Of a stretch of DNA of 27,448 nt, positions 7,824 through 16,845 are shown one piece after another; position 1 is the first letter of the stretch; the number at the start of each line of letters is the position of its first letter. The position numbers and the translations under genes were made by a program. Location: contig JAICQE010000039.1 in NCBI GenBank assembly GCA_025938035.1, positions 1 through 27,448 on the forward strand. The letters are read 5' to 3'. The notes under the pieces are model-generated. The model searched no databases and had not been told where the DNA came from. It was given only the letters and a program-made list of their open reading frames with translations. This DNA is from Vicinamibacteria bacterium (lineage in GTDB: Bacteria > Acidobacteriota > Vicinamibacteria > Vicinamibacterales > UBA2999).

Positions 7824-9386
7824 CTACCCTGCCTTTGTCGTCGGCACATCCGCAATCTGGTCGCCGCGAGCCTGTGCCGCGTCCGATGACTGCGGCGGCG
7901 CCGCCGCGCGGGGCCGCCGCCGTGCACGCCTGACAGCCGCGGAACCCGCCAGTTTCAACAGCGCCTGCAATGGGTAGAGGACGATCGGAACCGTCGCTCG
8001 CGTCCGCCGTTTCGACGCCATCTTTTCCAGCGCGTCGACGAGCAGCGGCGTCGCGGCGACGGACCTGCCGTGCGGCCGGACGAACCGCTCGACGAACTGG
8101 TCGCACGCCGCGCGGCCGATCGCCGGCGACTCCACCGTCTCCGCCACCTGCCGCGCGTGCTCGGGCAGCGATTGCGCCACGCGCAGGAAGCCGCCGTTTT
8201 CGGCGAGCAGATACCGGAAGTGCAGCGTCCCGCCCTGCGTGTCCTGGAACTCCGGCGCCAGCACCGAGTGCACCGTGCGGCCGACGATGGCCGCCTCGAT
8301 CATCGCCGTCGTATTCACGCCGACCACTGCCGCACTGTGAAACAGCGAGTCGAAGTAATCCTGCCGATCCGATTCGTTCACCGGGTTCGCGCCGCGCGGA
8401 TAGATCGCGACGTTCGGGAGATCGCTGAAATCGGCGTCGAGCCAGTGCGTCGAGTTGTACGGATGCGGGCGAATCAGGATGCCGACGTCCGCCAGCCGCG
8501 GCTCGTCGCGCAGCGCCGCAATCCACCGGCGCACGAAGAGCAGTTCGGCCTCGGGAGCCGAGATCGATGCCGTCGATCCGACAAACAGGACGAGGGGGCG
8601 ATCGGCGCTGAGTCCGATCTTCCGGCAGAACGCGCCGCGATCGGTCGGCGTGCGCTCGAACCAGCGGTCGAACGGCTGTGCCCCCGTCACCACGATGTGA
8701 GCAGGGTCGATGCCGTGAAACTCGACGGCCTCGGACTGCTGCTCGCGATTCCAGACCGACACCAGATCCGGACGGACACGAATCAGGCCCTTGGTGGTCA
8801 GATGATCCCAGCTGGCGATACACGCGGCAGCGGGAATCCCCAGGGCCTGAGCCGACTTGACGTAATCGGTCTGGCCGCACCGCGCGGTCACCAGCGGCGT
8901 CACGAGCACGGCATCGGCATGGCGCGATTTGATGAAACGCTCGATGCGCACGCTGCTCGGAATCGCCTTCTCGCAGACGGTGAAGAACCAGACCAGGGCC
9001 CGCGTTACGCCGGCCGTCGAGGAGTTCCGGCGGGCGAGGAAGCGGAATACCGGTGGCACGACCTTCCGCATGCGATCGCGCAGATAGACGGCATCGACGA
9101 ACTTCGGATGGTAGTAGCGGACGTAATCGATCGTGCCGCGTGTGGCGCGGGCCACTGTGGACCAGATCTCGTCGCCATGCGACGGAGGACGCCCGTCGAG
9201 GATGTCCACGCCAGGAACGCCGGCGAGCGCCTCAGCGCCCTCGGCCTGTTTGTTCGGCTTGTCGAAGATCACCTCGACGTGGTGCCCTCGCGCGGCAAGG
9301 CCGCGGACCGTCGAGTCGAAGTACCGCAGATAGCCCGGGTACTGCATCACGAACAGGAAGCGCCGCTTCCGCCGGCCCTCGGTCAC
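7824..9386 (-). CDS. Stand-alone glycosyltransferase-like protein (GT-B type)
   Basis: The 520-residue protein is read from the GTG at 9384-9386, which overlaps the preceding TGA (GTGA); the longer open frame upstream only shadows the FkbM-like gene. It is homologous to the first half of the 903-residue protein: RFLFVMQYPGYLRYFDSTV, RGHHVEVIFD, DYVRYY, a WDHLTTKGLI segment, VTGAQPFDRWFE, LIRPHPYNSTHW and GVNTTAMIEAAIVGR. The RPHP and VGVNTTAMIEA motifs resemble those of CDP-glycerol phosphotransferase and UDP-GlcNAc 2-epimerase-like GT-B enzymes. It likely transfers a sugar or a polyol-phosphate; the donor is unknown. The C-terminus (about 455-520) is basic and low in complexity. Confidence 0.78.
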   Translation of the reverse strand: MTEGRRKRRFLFVMQYPGYLRYFDSTVRGLAARGHHVEVIFDKPNKQAEGAEALAGVPGVDILDGRPPSHGDEIWSTVARATRGTIDYVRYYHPKFVDAVYLRDRMRKVVPPVFRFLARRNSSTAGVTRALVWFFTVCEKAIPSSVRIERFIKSRHADAVLVTPLVTARCGQTDYVKSAQALGIPAAACIASWDHLTTKGLIRVRPDLVSVWNREQQSEAVEFHGIDPAHIVVTGAQPFDRWFERTPTDRGAFCRKIGLSADRPLVLFVGSTASISAPEAELLFVRRWIAALRDEPRLADVGILIRPHPYNSTHWLDADFSDLPNVAIYPRGANPVNESDRQDYFDSLFHSAAVVGVNTTAMIEAAIVGRTVHSVLAPEFQDTQGGTLHFRYLLAENGGFLRVAQSLPEHARQVAETVESPAIGRAACDQFVERFVRPHGRSVAATPLLVDALEKMASKRRTRATVPIVLYPLQALLKLAGSAAVRRARRRPRAAAPPQSSDAAQARGDQIADVPTTKAG

Positions 9387-10333
9387 TGTCCTGCGAGCTC
9401 TTCGATGGTGCCGGACCGTCCGCTGATCACGTCGACGAGCGGCAGGCCGGCTTTGGCAATCTTCTGAAACACGTCTTTCGCGCGCGTGATGTTCAACGGC
9501 GCGCGGTAGCCGGTCGCCACCTCGATTTCGCGAATCTCCGGCGTGAGATCGGTGCGAAGGAAGAACGCGTTGACCCGTTCCGTGGCGACGAGCCGGTAAC
9601 CCTTCTGGCGGCCGAGGTGCACGAGCGCCGCGAGCGAGGCGCCGCGATAGCCGCGATTGCCGATCGCGCTCAGATCGAATTCCGACGAATACGGAATGGT
9701 GACCGCACGCTCGGCGCCGAACAGCCAGTTGTATTCGATCGCCACCACACGAGGCGCACACGCGGTGACGGCCTCCCAGACCCAGTAGTCCATGCCGTCG
9801 ATGTCGATGCTGAGGAGATCGAGCTCGCCGGTGAAGCCGAACTTCTCCAGCGTCACGTTGACGGCTTCCCGCGTCACCCGCTGCTTCACGGCGCGGACCG
9901 GATGTCCCTTGAACCGCAGCGTCACCTTGTCGATCGACGCCGTCTTGGCGTCCACCATCAAGCCGCTCCAGCCGCACTCCTGCGCCAGGAAACCGGAATT
10001 GCCGCCGTTCATCCCGCAGCCGATCTCGACGAAGCGGCGATCGGTTGTCCCGATTCGTTTGAACAGCGCCAGCAGGAGGCCGTCCTCCTCGTTCTGCGAC
10101 AGGTAGCCGAAGCGCTGCGACAGCAGGTCGTAGGGGGCGGGCAGCGTCATGCCGTCGAGATACAGCCTGCGGACGATCGCCGGAATCAAGTCGATGTTCT
10201 GCTTGAGATCGGTGACGACCCGCTCGAGCTTGTCGAGCCGGGCGGAGATCTCCTCGAGCGTGGCCTGCGCGCGCTCCGGCGTGGAAGGCGCGGCTCCGGC
10301 GGCGGGCCGGGGTCTAGGCGGAAAGAGTTTCAT
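9383..10333 (-). CDS. FkbM-like SAM methyltransferase, paralogue 2
   Basis: The 316-residue protein opens with a Pro-rich tail (1-20) and a heptad-like segment (about 22-55), then the domain shared with 3429-4451 and 17123-18046: SQNEEDGLLLALF, RFVEIGCGMNGGNSGFL, DLLSIDIDGMDYWVWE, VTIPYSSEF and KGYRLV. Its ATG lies inside the end of the upstream gene, giving a 20-nt overlap in another frame, and its own stop overlaps the GTG of the next gene. It therefore sits translationally coupled between the stand-alone GPW/GTYGG protein and the stand-alone glycosyltransferase. The substrate is unknown; methylation of the same glycan is inferred. Confidence 0.8.
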   Translation of the reverse strand: MKLFPPRPRPAAGAAPSTPERAQATLEEISARLDKLERVVTDLKQNIDLIPAIVRRLYLDGMTLPAPYDLLSQRFGYLSQNEEDGLLLALFKRIGTTDRRFVEIGCGMNGGNSGFLAQECGWSGLMVDAKTASIDKVTLRFKGHPVRAVKQRVTREAVNVTLEKFGFTGELDLLSIDIDGMDYWVWEAVTACAPRVVAIEYNWLFGAERAVTIPYSSEFDLSAIGNRGYRGASLAALVHLGRQKGYRLVATERVNAFFLRTDLTPEIREIEVATGYRAPLNITRAKDVFQKIAKAGLPLVDVISGRSGTIEELAGQ

Positions 10334-11474
10334 ACGTCATCGACAGGAGCCGCGCGTCCGCGACATCGAGCGCCACGAACCGTCCCAGCCCGGCAGTGCC
10401 CGACGCTGTGTCGAATACTGCGCCGAACACACGGTGTGCGTGCTCGAGGTGAAAGGGCACGAGCTTCTCGCGGGCGGAAAAGAACGACAGCGAGTCCACG
10501 CCGTACATCGGCGCGAGATACGAAAACCCGCCATAGGTCCCGATGAAGCGCCGAGCGCCCGCCACCACGGCGCTCTGCGCGGCCAGGTTGTCGCGGACAT
10601 CCGTGCGAACGGTGCAGACGCCGGCGGCGGCCGCAACCGTGGCGTCGTGATGATCGTCGAGCTGCGCGCCCGCGCTCAGCAGCACCACCGGCATCTGTTC
10701 GGCAGCCTCGGCAATGGTGCGCTGCACGAACGCCCGATTCGCCGCTGTATCTGGAAACGACTGGCTGAAGTAGAACTTCGCGGCCACGTACGCGGCGGGG
10801 AGCGTGTCGGTCACCGGGTGGTTCGGCGGCTCCGGCAGCCGCGCATACCGCAGAAACGACCCAATCGGCTCGAAAACCGCTTCTTCCTTCCAGTAGGCGG
10901 TCAACAGCCGATACATGACCTGTGGATGCAGCAGGCGGACCCGCCGGACGCCGGCACTCGCCATGGCGCCGGCGATCATCTGTCGATCGAAGGTCGACAC
11001 CCGATGCTGCTTCCACGTCTCGGCGTGGTTCCGGAACGCCGCGGCGTCAATCAAATCGAGAATCTCGACGCCGCGCCTCGTCAGATCGCGGTACCAGCCG
11101 CTGGCACCGCCGCGCGTCACGACAATGAGCCGGTCGCCGTCGATGCGCGCCCGCTCGACCATCCAGCGCACGAAGGGCACCCAATACAGGAGCTCGAAGC
11201 CGACCTCGCCGCACCACGGTCCGACGACGATCGGCCCTTCGGAACGCCCGAGCAGCGCCGCCCGCCGCGTCGCCGCCCGGTGATGCCGCGCGTGCTCACG
11301 AAGCTGGGTCGACGCGTCGGTGGCCAGCGACAGCAGCCGCTCCTGCTCTTTCAGCCGTCCCATCAGATCGCGCACGCGCTGCGCCAGCGCGGCGATCCGT
11401 TCGCCCTGCTCGATGAGCGCGTGCCGCAGGCGGCCGAGCGGTGGTATCAGACGCGCAGCGAGCCTCGTGACCAT
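10314..11474 (-). CDS. Coiled-coil protein with GPW/GTYGG domain (copy 2)
   Basis: In this 386-residue protein residues about 15-65 are heptad-rich (a probable coiled coil). From about residue 80 comes the shared domain: GPWCGEVGFELLYW, RLIVVTRGG, LLHPQVMYRLL, FYFSQSFPDTAAN, a segment with LDDHHD, then FIGTYGGFSYLA and MYGVDS. Unlike the copies at 4455-6641 and 11572-14283 there is no attached glycosyltransferase domain, so this is the minimal form. I do not recognise a named family; a GT-B-like fold is suggested only by the glycine-rich GTYGGxxYLA ending. The ATG (11472-11474) is close to a 7-bp repeat array. It is the partner, in fused form, of the gene at 7824-9386. Confidence 0.78.
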   Translation of the reverse strand: MVTRLAARLIPPLGRLRHALIEQGERIAALAQRVRDLMGRLKEQERLLSLATDASTQLREHARHHRAATRRAALLGRSEGPIVVGPWCGEVGFELLYWVPFVRWMVERARIDGDRLIVVTRGGASGWYRDLTRRGVEILDLIDAAAFRNHAETWKQHRVSTFDRQMIAGAMASAGVRRVRLLHPQVMYRLLTAYWKEEAVFEPIGSFLRYARLPEPPNHPVTDTLPAAYVAAKFYFSQSFPDTAANRAFVQRTIAEAAEQMPVVLLSAGAQLDDHHDATVAAAAGVCTVRTDVRDNLAAQSAVVAGARRFIGTYGGFSYLAPMYGVDSLSFFSAREKLVPFHLEHAHRVFGAVFDTASGTAGLGRFVALDVADARLLSMTYETLSA

Positions 11475-11484
11475 TCATGCTCGC

Positions 11485-11559
11485 AATGCAGAATTCAAAA
11501 TGCGAAATGCAAACTGCGGTTCTCGAATCGTTTGCATTTTGAATTTTGCATTTTGCATT
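11485..11559. repeat. Facing 7-bp repeat arms with short centre
   Basis: The left arm has AATGCAG, AATTCAA, AATGCGA, AATGCAA (11485-11512). The right arm has TTGCATT, TTGAATT, TTGCATT, TTGCATT (11532-11559). A 19-bp centre separates them. The element fills most of the junction between the 903-residue and 386-residue protein genes, and is AT-rich against GC-rich neighbours. Confidence 0.92.
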
Positions 11560-11571
11560 ACGTTCAATTGT

Positions 11572-14283
11572 CTAAAGAACCGGTACTTGTTCCGACTCAA
11601 GCTGGCTTCGCTCGAGCAGCCGCGCGAGCGGACCGCGCTTCTCGCCGAGCGCGAGCCCGAGCACGCTCAAATCGCTGGTGTCGAGCACCACGTAGGACCC
11701 GCGCCTGAAGCGGCCGAACACCCGTCGCGCCAGCTCGAGATGCTGCACGTTGAAACGCTCGCGGTGCGAGTAGAACGCCAGCGACGTCACGCCGTAAAGC
11801 GGCGCCAGGTACGACAACCCGCCGTAGGTGCCGACGAACGCACGGGCGCGGCTGATGACCTTGGTCTGCACCGCCAGGTTGTTCTGCGGCGTCATCAGGT
11901 GATCCACCGTATGAATCCGTGGATTGCGACCCGGCCGCATGTCCCAGTGGTCGTCGATGTGCAGATCCGGGTTGAGCAGCACGACGTCGTTCGTCTCGGT
12001 GAGCGTATCGAGAAGGCTGGTGACGAACAGCTTGTTCTCTTCGGTGTCCGGGAACGACTCGTTGAAGTAGAAGCGGACGGCGATGTAGTCGCGCGGCAGC
12101 CCGCCGACCACGTCGGACGCATCGATCGCCGGCAGCCGCTGGAACGACGCGAACTCGTCGACGAGCCCGATCGACATCTGCTGCTTCCAGAACGGATAGA
12201 ACAGCCGGTACATGTACATCGGGTGCAGCGTCTCGAGCGCCCGCGCCCCGAGGTGCTGGTGCACCACCTTCAGAATCTCGCGATCGAACTGCGACATCAG
12301 CAGGTGCTTCTGCTTGTTCTCGGCGAGCCGCTGCTCGTTCCTCGCGCGGAAGTTTTCCGGCGTGTAGAAGTCGAACAGGTCGAAATACCTGCCGCCGATG
12401 TCGCGATACCACGGCGCGACGCCGCCGCGCGACACGACCACGAGCCGCTCCGGATCGAAGTGCCGGTAGGTTTTCACCCAGTTCAGGAACGGAATCCAGT
12501 AGAGCAGCTCGAATCCGACTTCGCTCAGCCAGGGACCAACGATGATCGGCTTGTCGCTGCGCGCAATCTTCTGCAGCGTCCGCGGGATCGCCACCATCTC
12601 TTCCGTGGGCGCATCGCTGCCCGCGGTGTGCGGCACCACGCGCGGGACGATGTAGCGCTTGGCGAAGCGCTTCATCGGGGCGAACCGGAAGAGGAAGTCG
12701 AGCAGCCCGAACGCGCGCTTCCAGAACCAGTTGCCGACCGACAGCGGCCGCAGCTGCGCCTGCCGTTTGCGCGACAGCCGCGTCATCGCCCTCACCATCT
12801 TCATCGTCCAGGCGATGGGATAGAGAGCCGCGCGCACCGGATACAGCCACAGCGGCAGGTGTTCCGGCTCCCGGCGCGGCATGCGGCCAAGCGCTTCGAC
12901 CGCGTCGGCGAGAATCGGCGTCGCCGGCACGTCGATGCCCTGCGGCCGGACGAAGGCTTCGACGAACGAGCGGAGCCTGCGGACGTCCTCCTCGGTGCGG
13001 TCGAGCGCGGCCGACAGTGCGCGGGCATGCTCGTCGAGCGTGTCCGCCATGTGCAGCAGGCCGCCGCCCTCGTTCAACAGGTAGTGGAAGTGGAGCGTGC
13101 CCTCCTGCGTGCCTTCGTATTTCGGCACGCGCACCGAATAGACCGGGCGGCCGACGATGCCGGCCTCGATCTGCGCGCTGGTGTTGACACCGACGGCGGC
13201 GACCGCGTGATACATCGAGTCGAAGTAGTCGTTCTTCGACGAGGCGTCGATCGGATTCGCGCCGCCGCGCGGCCACAGCGCGATGTCTGCCGGAACGCCT
13301 GTGGCGGCGTTCCTTGGGCCCTGGAACTCGTCGAAGTCGAACCGCTGCCACGGCTGCAGGTTCTCCGGATGCGGGCGAATCAGGATGCCCGCCTCGCGGA
13401 CGCGCGGATCGGGCGCCGATCGCACGGCGCGGATCCAGTCGGCGACGAACTCAGCCTCGTCGGGCGCGATGAACTGCGAGGAACAGAGGTAGAGGAAGAA
13501 CGGCCTGTCCGGCGAGAGGCCGATCTTGGCGCAGAACTCCTGCCGGCTGGTGCTCGGGCGCCGCTCGAACCACTGGTCGTACACGGGCGCGCCAGTGACT
13601 CCGACGTTTTCCGCCTTCACGCGATGCATCGACACGGCTTCGCGCCGCTGCGCTTCGTTCCAGACGAACACGCGGTCCGGCAGCACGCGAATCAATCCCT
13701 TGTTCGTCAGGTTGTCCCAGCTGTGCACGCACAGGGCGCTGCGGATGCCGAGGCTGCGCGCCGCCTTCACGTACTCCACCTGATCCGACCCGAGATCGAC
13801 GAGCGGAGTAATCAGCACGACATCAGGGTTCTGCGACTTGACGATCTCGCGGATCCAGACGTCGAGCGGCAGCGCGCGCTCGATGGTGCGGAGCGTGGCC
13901 GCGGCAGCGGCAACGCCGGCGCGCGTGCGGAAGATCGGCAGGCGGAAAAACGTCCGCAGCGGCCCCGGAATGCGCAGGCCCGCGCGCGCCTTGAGCGCGG
14001 TCGCGTCCGCGTACTCGGGCGTCAGGTAGCGGACGTAGTCGGTCGTGAAGCGGAGCGCACGGGCAAGCCCAAGCCAGAACCTCCACGGCGTCTTCTTGCC
14101 AAGCTCGTGCGACGTGATCTCCGGATGGTCGTTGGTGAGCTCCCACAGCATCCGCCCGTCGCCGAGCTTGTCCTGCATCATGAAGGCAAGGTGGATGTGG
14201 TGGCCGCGGCGCGCCAGCTCCTTCAGCGTCGACGTGTAATTCCGCAGCGCGCCCGGATGGCGCATGGAGAAGAGGATCTTCAT
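11572..14283 (-). CDS. Two-domain glycosyltransferase-like fusion with GPW/GTYGG domain (copy 3)
   Basis: The 903-residue protein has two modules. Residues 1 to about 470 match the protein of 7824-9386: KILFSMRHPGALRNYTSTL, RGHHIHLAF, DYVRYL, WDNLTNKGLI, VTGAPVYDQWFE, ILIRPHPENLQPW and VGVNTSAQIEAGIVGR, a GT-B-like layout. A basic linker follows. Residues about 580-870 carry the shared domain: GPWLSEVGFELLYW, LVVVSRGG, YRLFYPFW, FYFNESFPDTEEN, IDDHWD, then FVGTYGGLSYLA and LYGVTS. The fusion suggests that the stand-alone relatives at 7824-9386 and 10314-11474 act together. The start ATG lies within the terminal unit of a 7-bp repeat array, without a Shine-Dalgarno sequence. Donor and acceptor are unknown. 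Confidence 0.83.
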   Translation of the reverse strand: MKILFSMRHPGALRNYTSTLKELARRGHHIHLAFMMQDKLGDGRMLWELTNDHPEITSHELGKKTPWRFWLGLARALRFTTDYVRYLTPEYADATALKARAGLRIPGPLRTFFRLPIFRTRAGVAAAAATLRTIERALPLDVWIREIVKSQNPDVVLITPLVDLGSDQVEYVKAARSLGIRSALCVHSWDNLTNKGLIRVLPDRVFVWNEAQRREAVSMHRVKAENVGVTGAPVYDQWFERRPSTSRQEFCAKIGLSPDRPFFLYLCSSQFIAPDEAEFVADWIRAVRSAPDPRVREAGILIRPHPENLQPWQRFDFDEFQGPRNAATGVPADIALWPRGGANPIDASSKNDYFDSMYHAVAAVGVNTSAQIEAGIVGRPVYSVRVPKYEGTQEGTLHFHYLLNEGGGLLHMADTLDEHARALSAALDRTEEDVRRLRSFVEAFVRPQGIDVPATPILADAVEALGRMPRREPEHLPLWLYPVRAALYPIAWTMKMVRAMTRLSRKRQAQLRPLSVGNWFWKRAFGLLDFLFRFAPMKRFAKRYIVPRVVPHTAGSDAPTEEMVAIPRTLQKIARSDKPIIVGPWLSEVGFELLYWIPFLNWVKTYRHFDPERLVVVSRGGVAPWYRDIGGRYFDLFDFYTPENFRARNEQRLAENKQKHLLMSQFDREILKVVHQHLGARALETLHPMYMYRLFYPFWKQQMSIGLVDEFASFQRLPAIDASDVVGGLPRDYIAVRFYFNESFPDTEENKLFVTSLLDTLTETNDVVLLNPDLHIDDHWDMRPGRNPRIHTVDHLMTPQNNLAVQTKVISRARAFVGTYGGLSYLAPLYGVTSLAFYSHRERFNVQHLELARRVFGRFRRGSYVVLDTSDLSVLGLALGEKRGPLARLLERSQLESEQVPVL

Positions 14284-14284
14284 C

Positions 14285-14312
14285 AGTTCTGAGTTTTGAG
14301 TTCTGAGTCTTG
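14285..14312. repeat. 7-bp repeat array, left arm (AGTTCTG type)
   Basis: Units AGTTCTG, AGTTTTG, AGTTCTG, AGTCTTG, with a weaker continuation to about 14325. It directly precedes the 903-residue gene on the minus strand, so it would form that gene's leader. It is inverted relative to the array at 14524-14565. Confidence 0.88.
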
Positions 14313-14344
14313 AGTCAGAGTTACCTGAGCCAGAGGTTCTGATC

Positions 14345-14522
14345 TCATTGCTGCTCCGGAGCGAGCCGTTTCATGAACGTGTAAGTCATGCGCGCAATTT
14401 GGTTCCCTTCGTTGATGAGGGGCGCCGCGACGTCATTCGGAATCGGGTGTAAACGTTCACTCAGTGTTCACGGCGTAGTCCATGGCCCGACGCCAAATCT
14501 CAAGCTTGTGGTAGTCCTGCAC
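14345..14522 (-). pseudogene. Remnant of a four-helix-bundle (S23/IVP-like) protein gene
   Basis: A GTG (complement of 14520-14522) opens a frame reading VQDYHKLEIWRRAMDYAV and stops at 14457. This matches the usual start of TIGR02436-type four-helix-bundle proteins (D-Y/F-x-x-L-x-V-W-x-x-A). In another frame, 14437-14345 reads a plausible C-terminus containing PLINEGNQIARMTYTFMKRL, ending in TGA. Intact members have about 115-130 residues, so the middle is missing and the frame is broken. Related genes are known as intervening-sequence proteins of 23S rRNA and as scattered small genes of uncertain role. The N-terminal match is clear, the C-terminal one weaker. Confidence 0.6.
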
Positions 14523-14523
14523 A

Positions 14524-14565
14524 ACTCAAGACTCACAACTCAAGACTCACAACTCACGACTGACA
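14524..14565. repeat. 7-bp repeat array, right arm (ACTCAAG/ACTCACA type)
   Basis: Six units in a row: ACTCAAG, ACTCACA, ACTCAAG, ACTCACA, ACTCACG, ACTGACA. It starts 2 bp from the GTG of the four-helix-bundle remnant and ends 9 bp from the permease stop. The last unit equals the unit of the arrays at 2287 and 18054 read on the other strand, linking the repeat families. Confidence 0.92.
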
Positions 14566-14574
14566 GCTGCCGCC

Positions 14575-15427
14575 TCACAGCTTATCGACCGATGCGGCTT
14601 CTTCCCGATTGAAGAACCACATCCCGGTCACCAGGGTGACGAGCACGGTCGCCAGGGATGTCATCGCCGGGATCGCGGGGAAGGCACCCTCGCCGAACGC
14701 TCCCCATCGGAACGCTTCGACCACCGGGGCCATCGGATTCAGGGCGACCAGCCACCGGTACCCTTCAGGGATCTGCGCCAGGGGATAGACAATGGGCGTC
14801 ATCAGGAACCAGAACGGCGTCACATACCGGAGTCCGTAACGCACGTCTCGATAGCGCGCCTGCAGTACGGACGTCCACAGGCCAACCGCAATCGCGAACA
14901 GGAGGCTGACCGCGAGTGCCGCCGCCGATACCAACAGGCCCGGCTGCAGCCGGACGTACCAGACGCCGTCGTGGTTGTAGAAGAACACCACCGCCATCGT
15001 CAGCACGACGAGAAGGATTGCGAGGTAGAGGAGTCCGGGAGCCACTGCGGCGCACGGAAGGATGAGGCGCGGGAAATACACCCGCGTGACCAGCCGGCGA
15101 TGCTGTTCGACGCTGCGCGTGACGTAGAGCAGCGATCGTTCGAATACCATCCACGCCGACATGCCGCAGGCGAAGAAGAGAAAATACGGGACGTGATCGA
15201 CCTTCTGCGCCTGGTCGAGCATGCCGCCGAAGATGAGCGCGTTGAGGCCGATCGGGAAGACCACGCGCAGCAACAGCCACAACCAGCCGAGCGTGCTGCG
15301 GCGGTAGAGCGACGTCACGGTGGCCGACGCGAAGAACCACCAGAGATACCTGTAGGACCACAGCTCGCGCAGACGCGCGAACGCGCCGTGCTGCCTTGGT
15401 TCGATGACCCACACGCCGGCGTCAGCG

Positions 15428-15435
<8 letters not shown>
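14575..15435 (-). CDS. wzm: ABC-2 type polysaccharide export permease (Wzm-like)
   Basis: The 286-residue membrane protein has the Wzm/TagG layout: a cytoplasmic N-terminus with LRELWSYRYLWWFF, then about six hydrophobic segments, including GWLWLLLRVVFPIGLNALIFG, APGLLYLAILLVVLTMAVVFF and SLATVLVTLVTGMWFF. The signature RYRDVRYGLRYVTPFWFLMTPIVYP and LNPMAPVVEAFRWG match the ABC2 family. The GTG start overlaps the end of the ATPase gene by 8 nt, so both are made together. Two copies with two ATPases would move a lipid-linked glycan across the inner membrane. Downstream lies the repeat-bounded remnant. Confidence 0.93.
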
Positions 15436-16690
<1,255 letters not shown>

Positions 16691-16701
16691 GTTGTTGACG
16701 C

Positions 16702-16745
16702 GTCCGCCTGAAGGCGGACACTACGAACAGGCGGACACTACGAAC
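16702..16745. repeat. Palindrome plus 17-bp tandem duplication
   Basis: GTCCGCCT-GA-AGGCGGAC (16702-16719) is a perfect 8-bp-stem palindrome. AGGCGGACACTACGAAC occurs twice in tandem (16712-16728, 16729-16745), the first copy sharing the right stem. It lies immediately upstream of the ATPase start and resembles a REP-type palindromic repeat. Confidence 0.85.
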
Positions 16746-16831
16746 GGCACGGCCGAGGACGAAGCTTCGCCCTCTCAGTCACATCTGCGTACGTGCGACT
16801 GCCGCATCACCAGCGGCCGCGCACACAGCAT

Positions 16832-16845
16832 CCGCCTTCAGGCGG
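16832..16845. repeat. Second copy of the CCGCCT/AGGCGG palindrome
   Basis: CCGCCT-TC-AGGCGG, followed by GCTTTAT, is the same stem as at 16702-16719 in the opposite orientation. It could be a REP partner or, read on the plus strand, a weak terminator; the T-run is too short to be sure. Confidence 0.6.

Larger units (their letters stand above)
14285..14565. mobile_element. Putative 7-bp-repeat-bounded element with decayed four-helix-bundle gene
   Basis: Two inverted 7-bp arrays (14285-14312 and 14524-14565) enclose about 210 bp in which only the two ends of a four-helix-bundle protein gene can be read. The repeats run directly up to the gene's start codon. The arrangement suggests one unit that inserted between the permease gene and the 903-residue gene and then decayed. 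Mobility is inference; no target duplication was identified. Confidence 0.4.

Noticed and set aside
9387..9977. Upstream extension of the stand-alone glycosyltransferase frame to 9977
   Set aside because: The extension is a shadow of the FkbM-like gene; the paralogue's start and the GTGA overlap place the start at 9386.
11320..14292. A 990-codon plus-strand open frame opposite the 903-residue gene, and similar long plus-strand frames at 3432-6050, 717-2501 and 9053-10546
   Set aside because: They are antisense to genes with clear domain motifs, are Arg/His/Asp-rich without recognisable domains, and are expected in GC-rich DNA.
14345..14522. An intact small gene in the permease junction
   Set aside because: The N- and C-terminal matches are in different frames, separated by a stop, and about half of the expected protein is missing.
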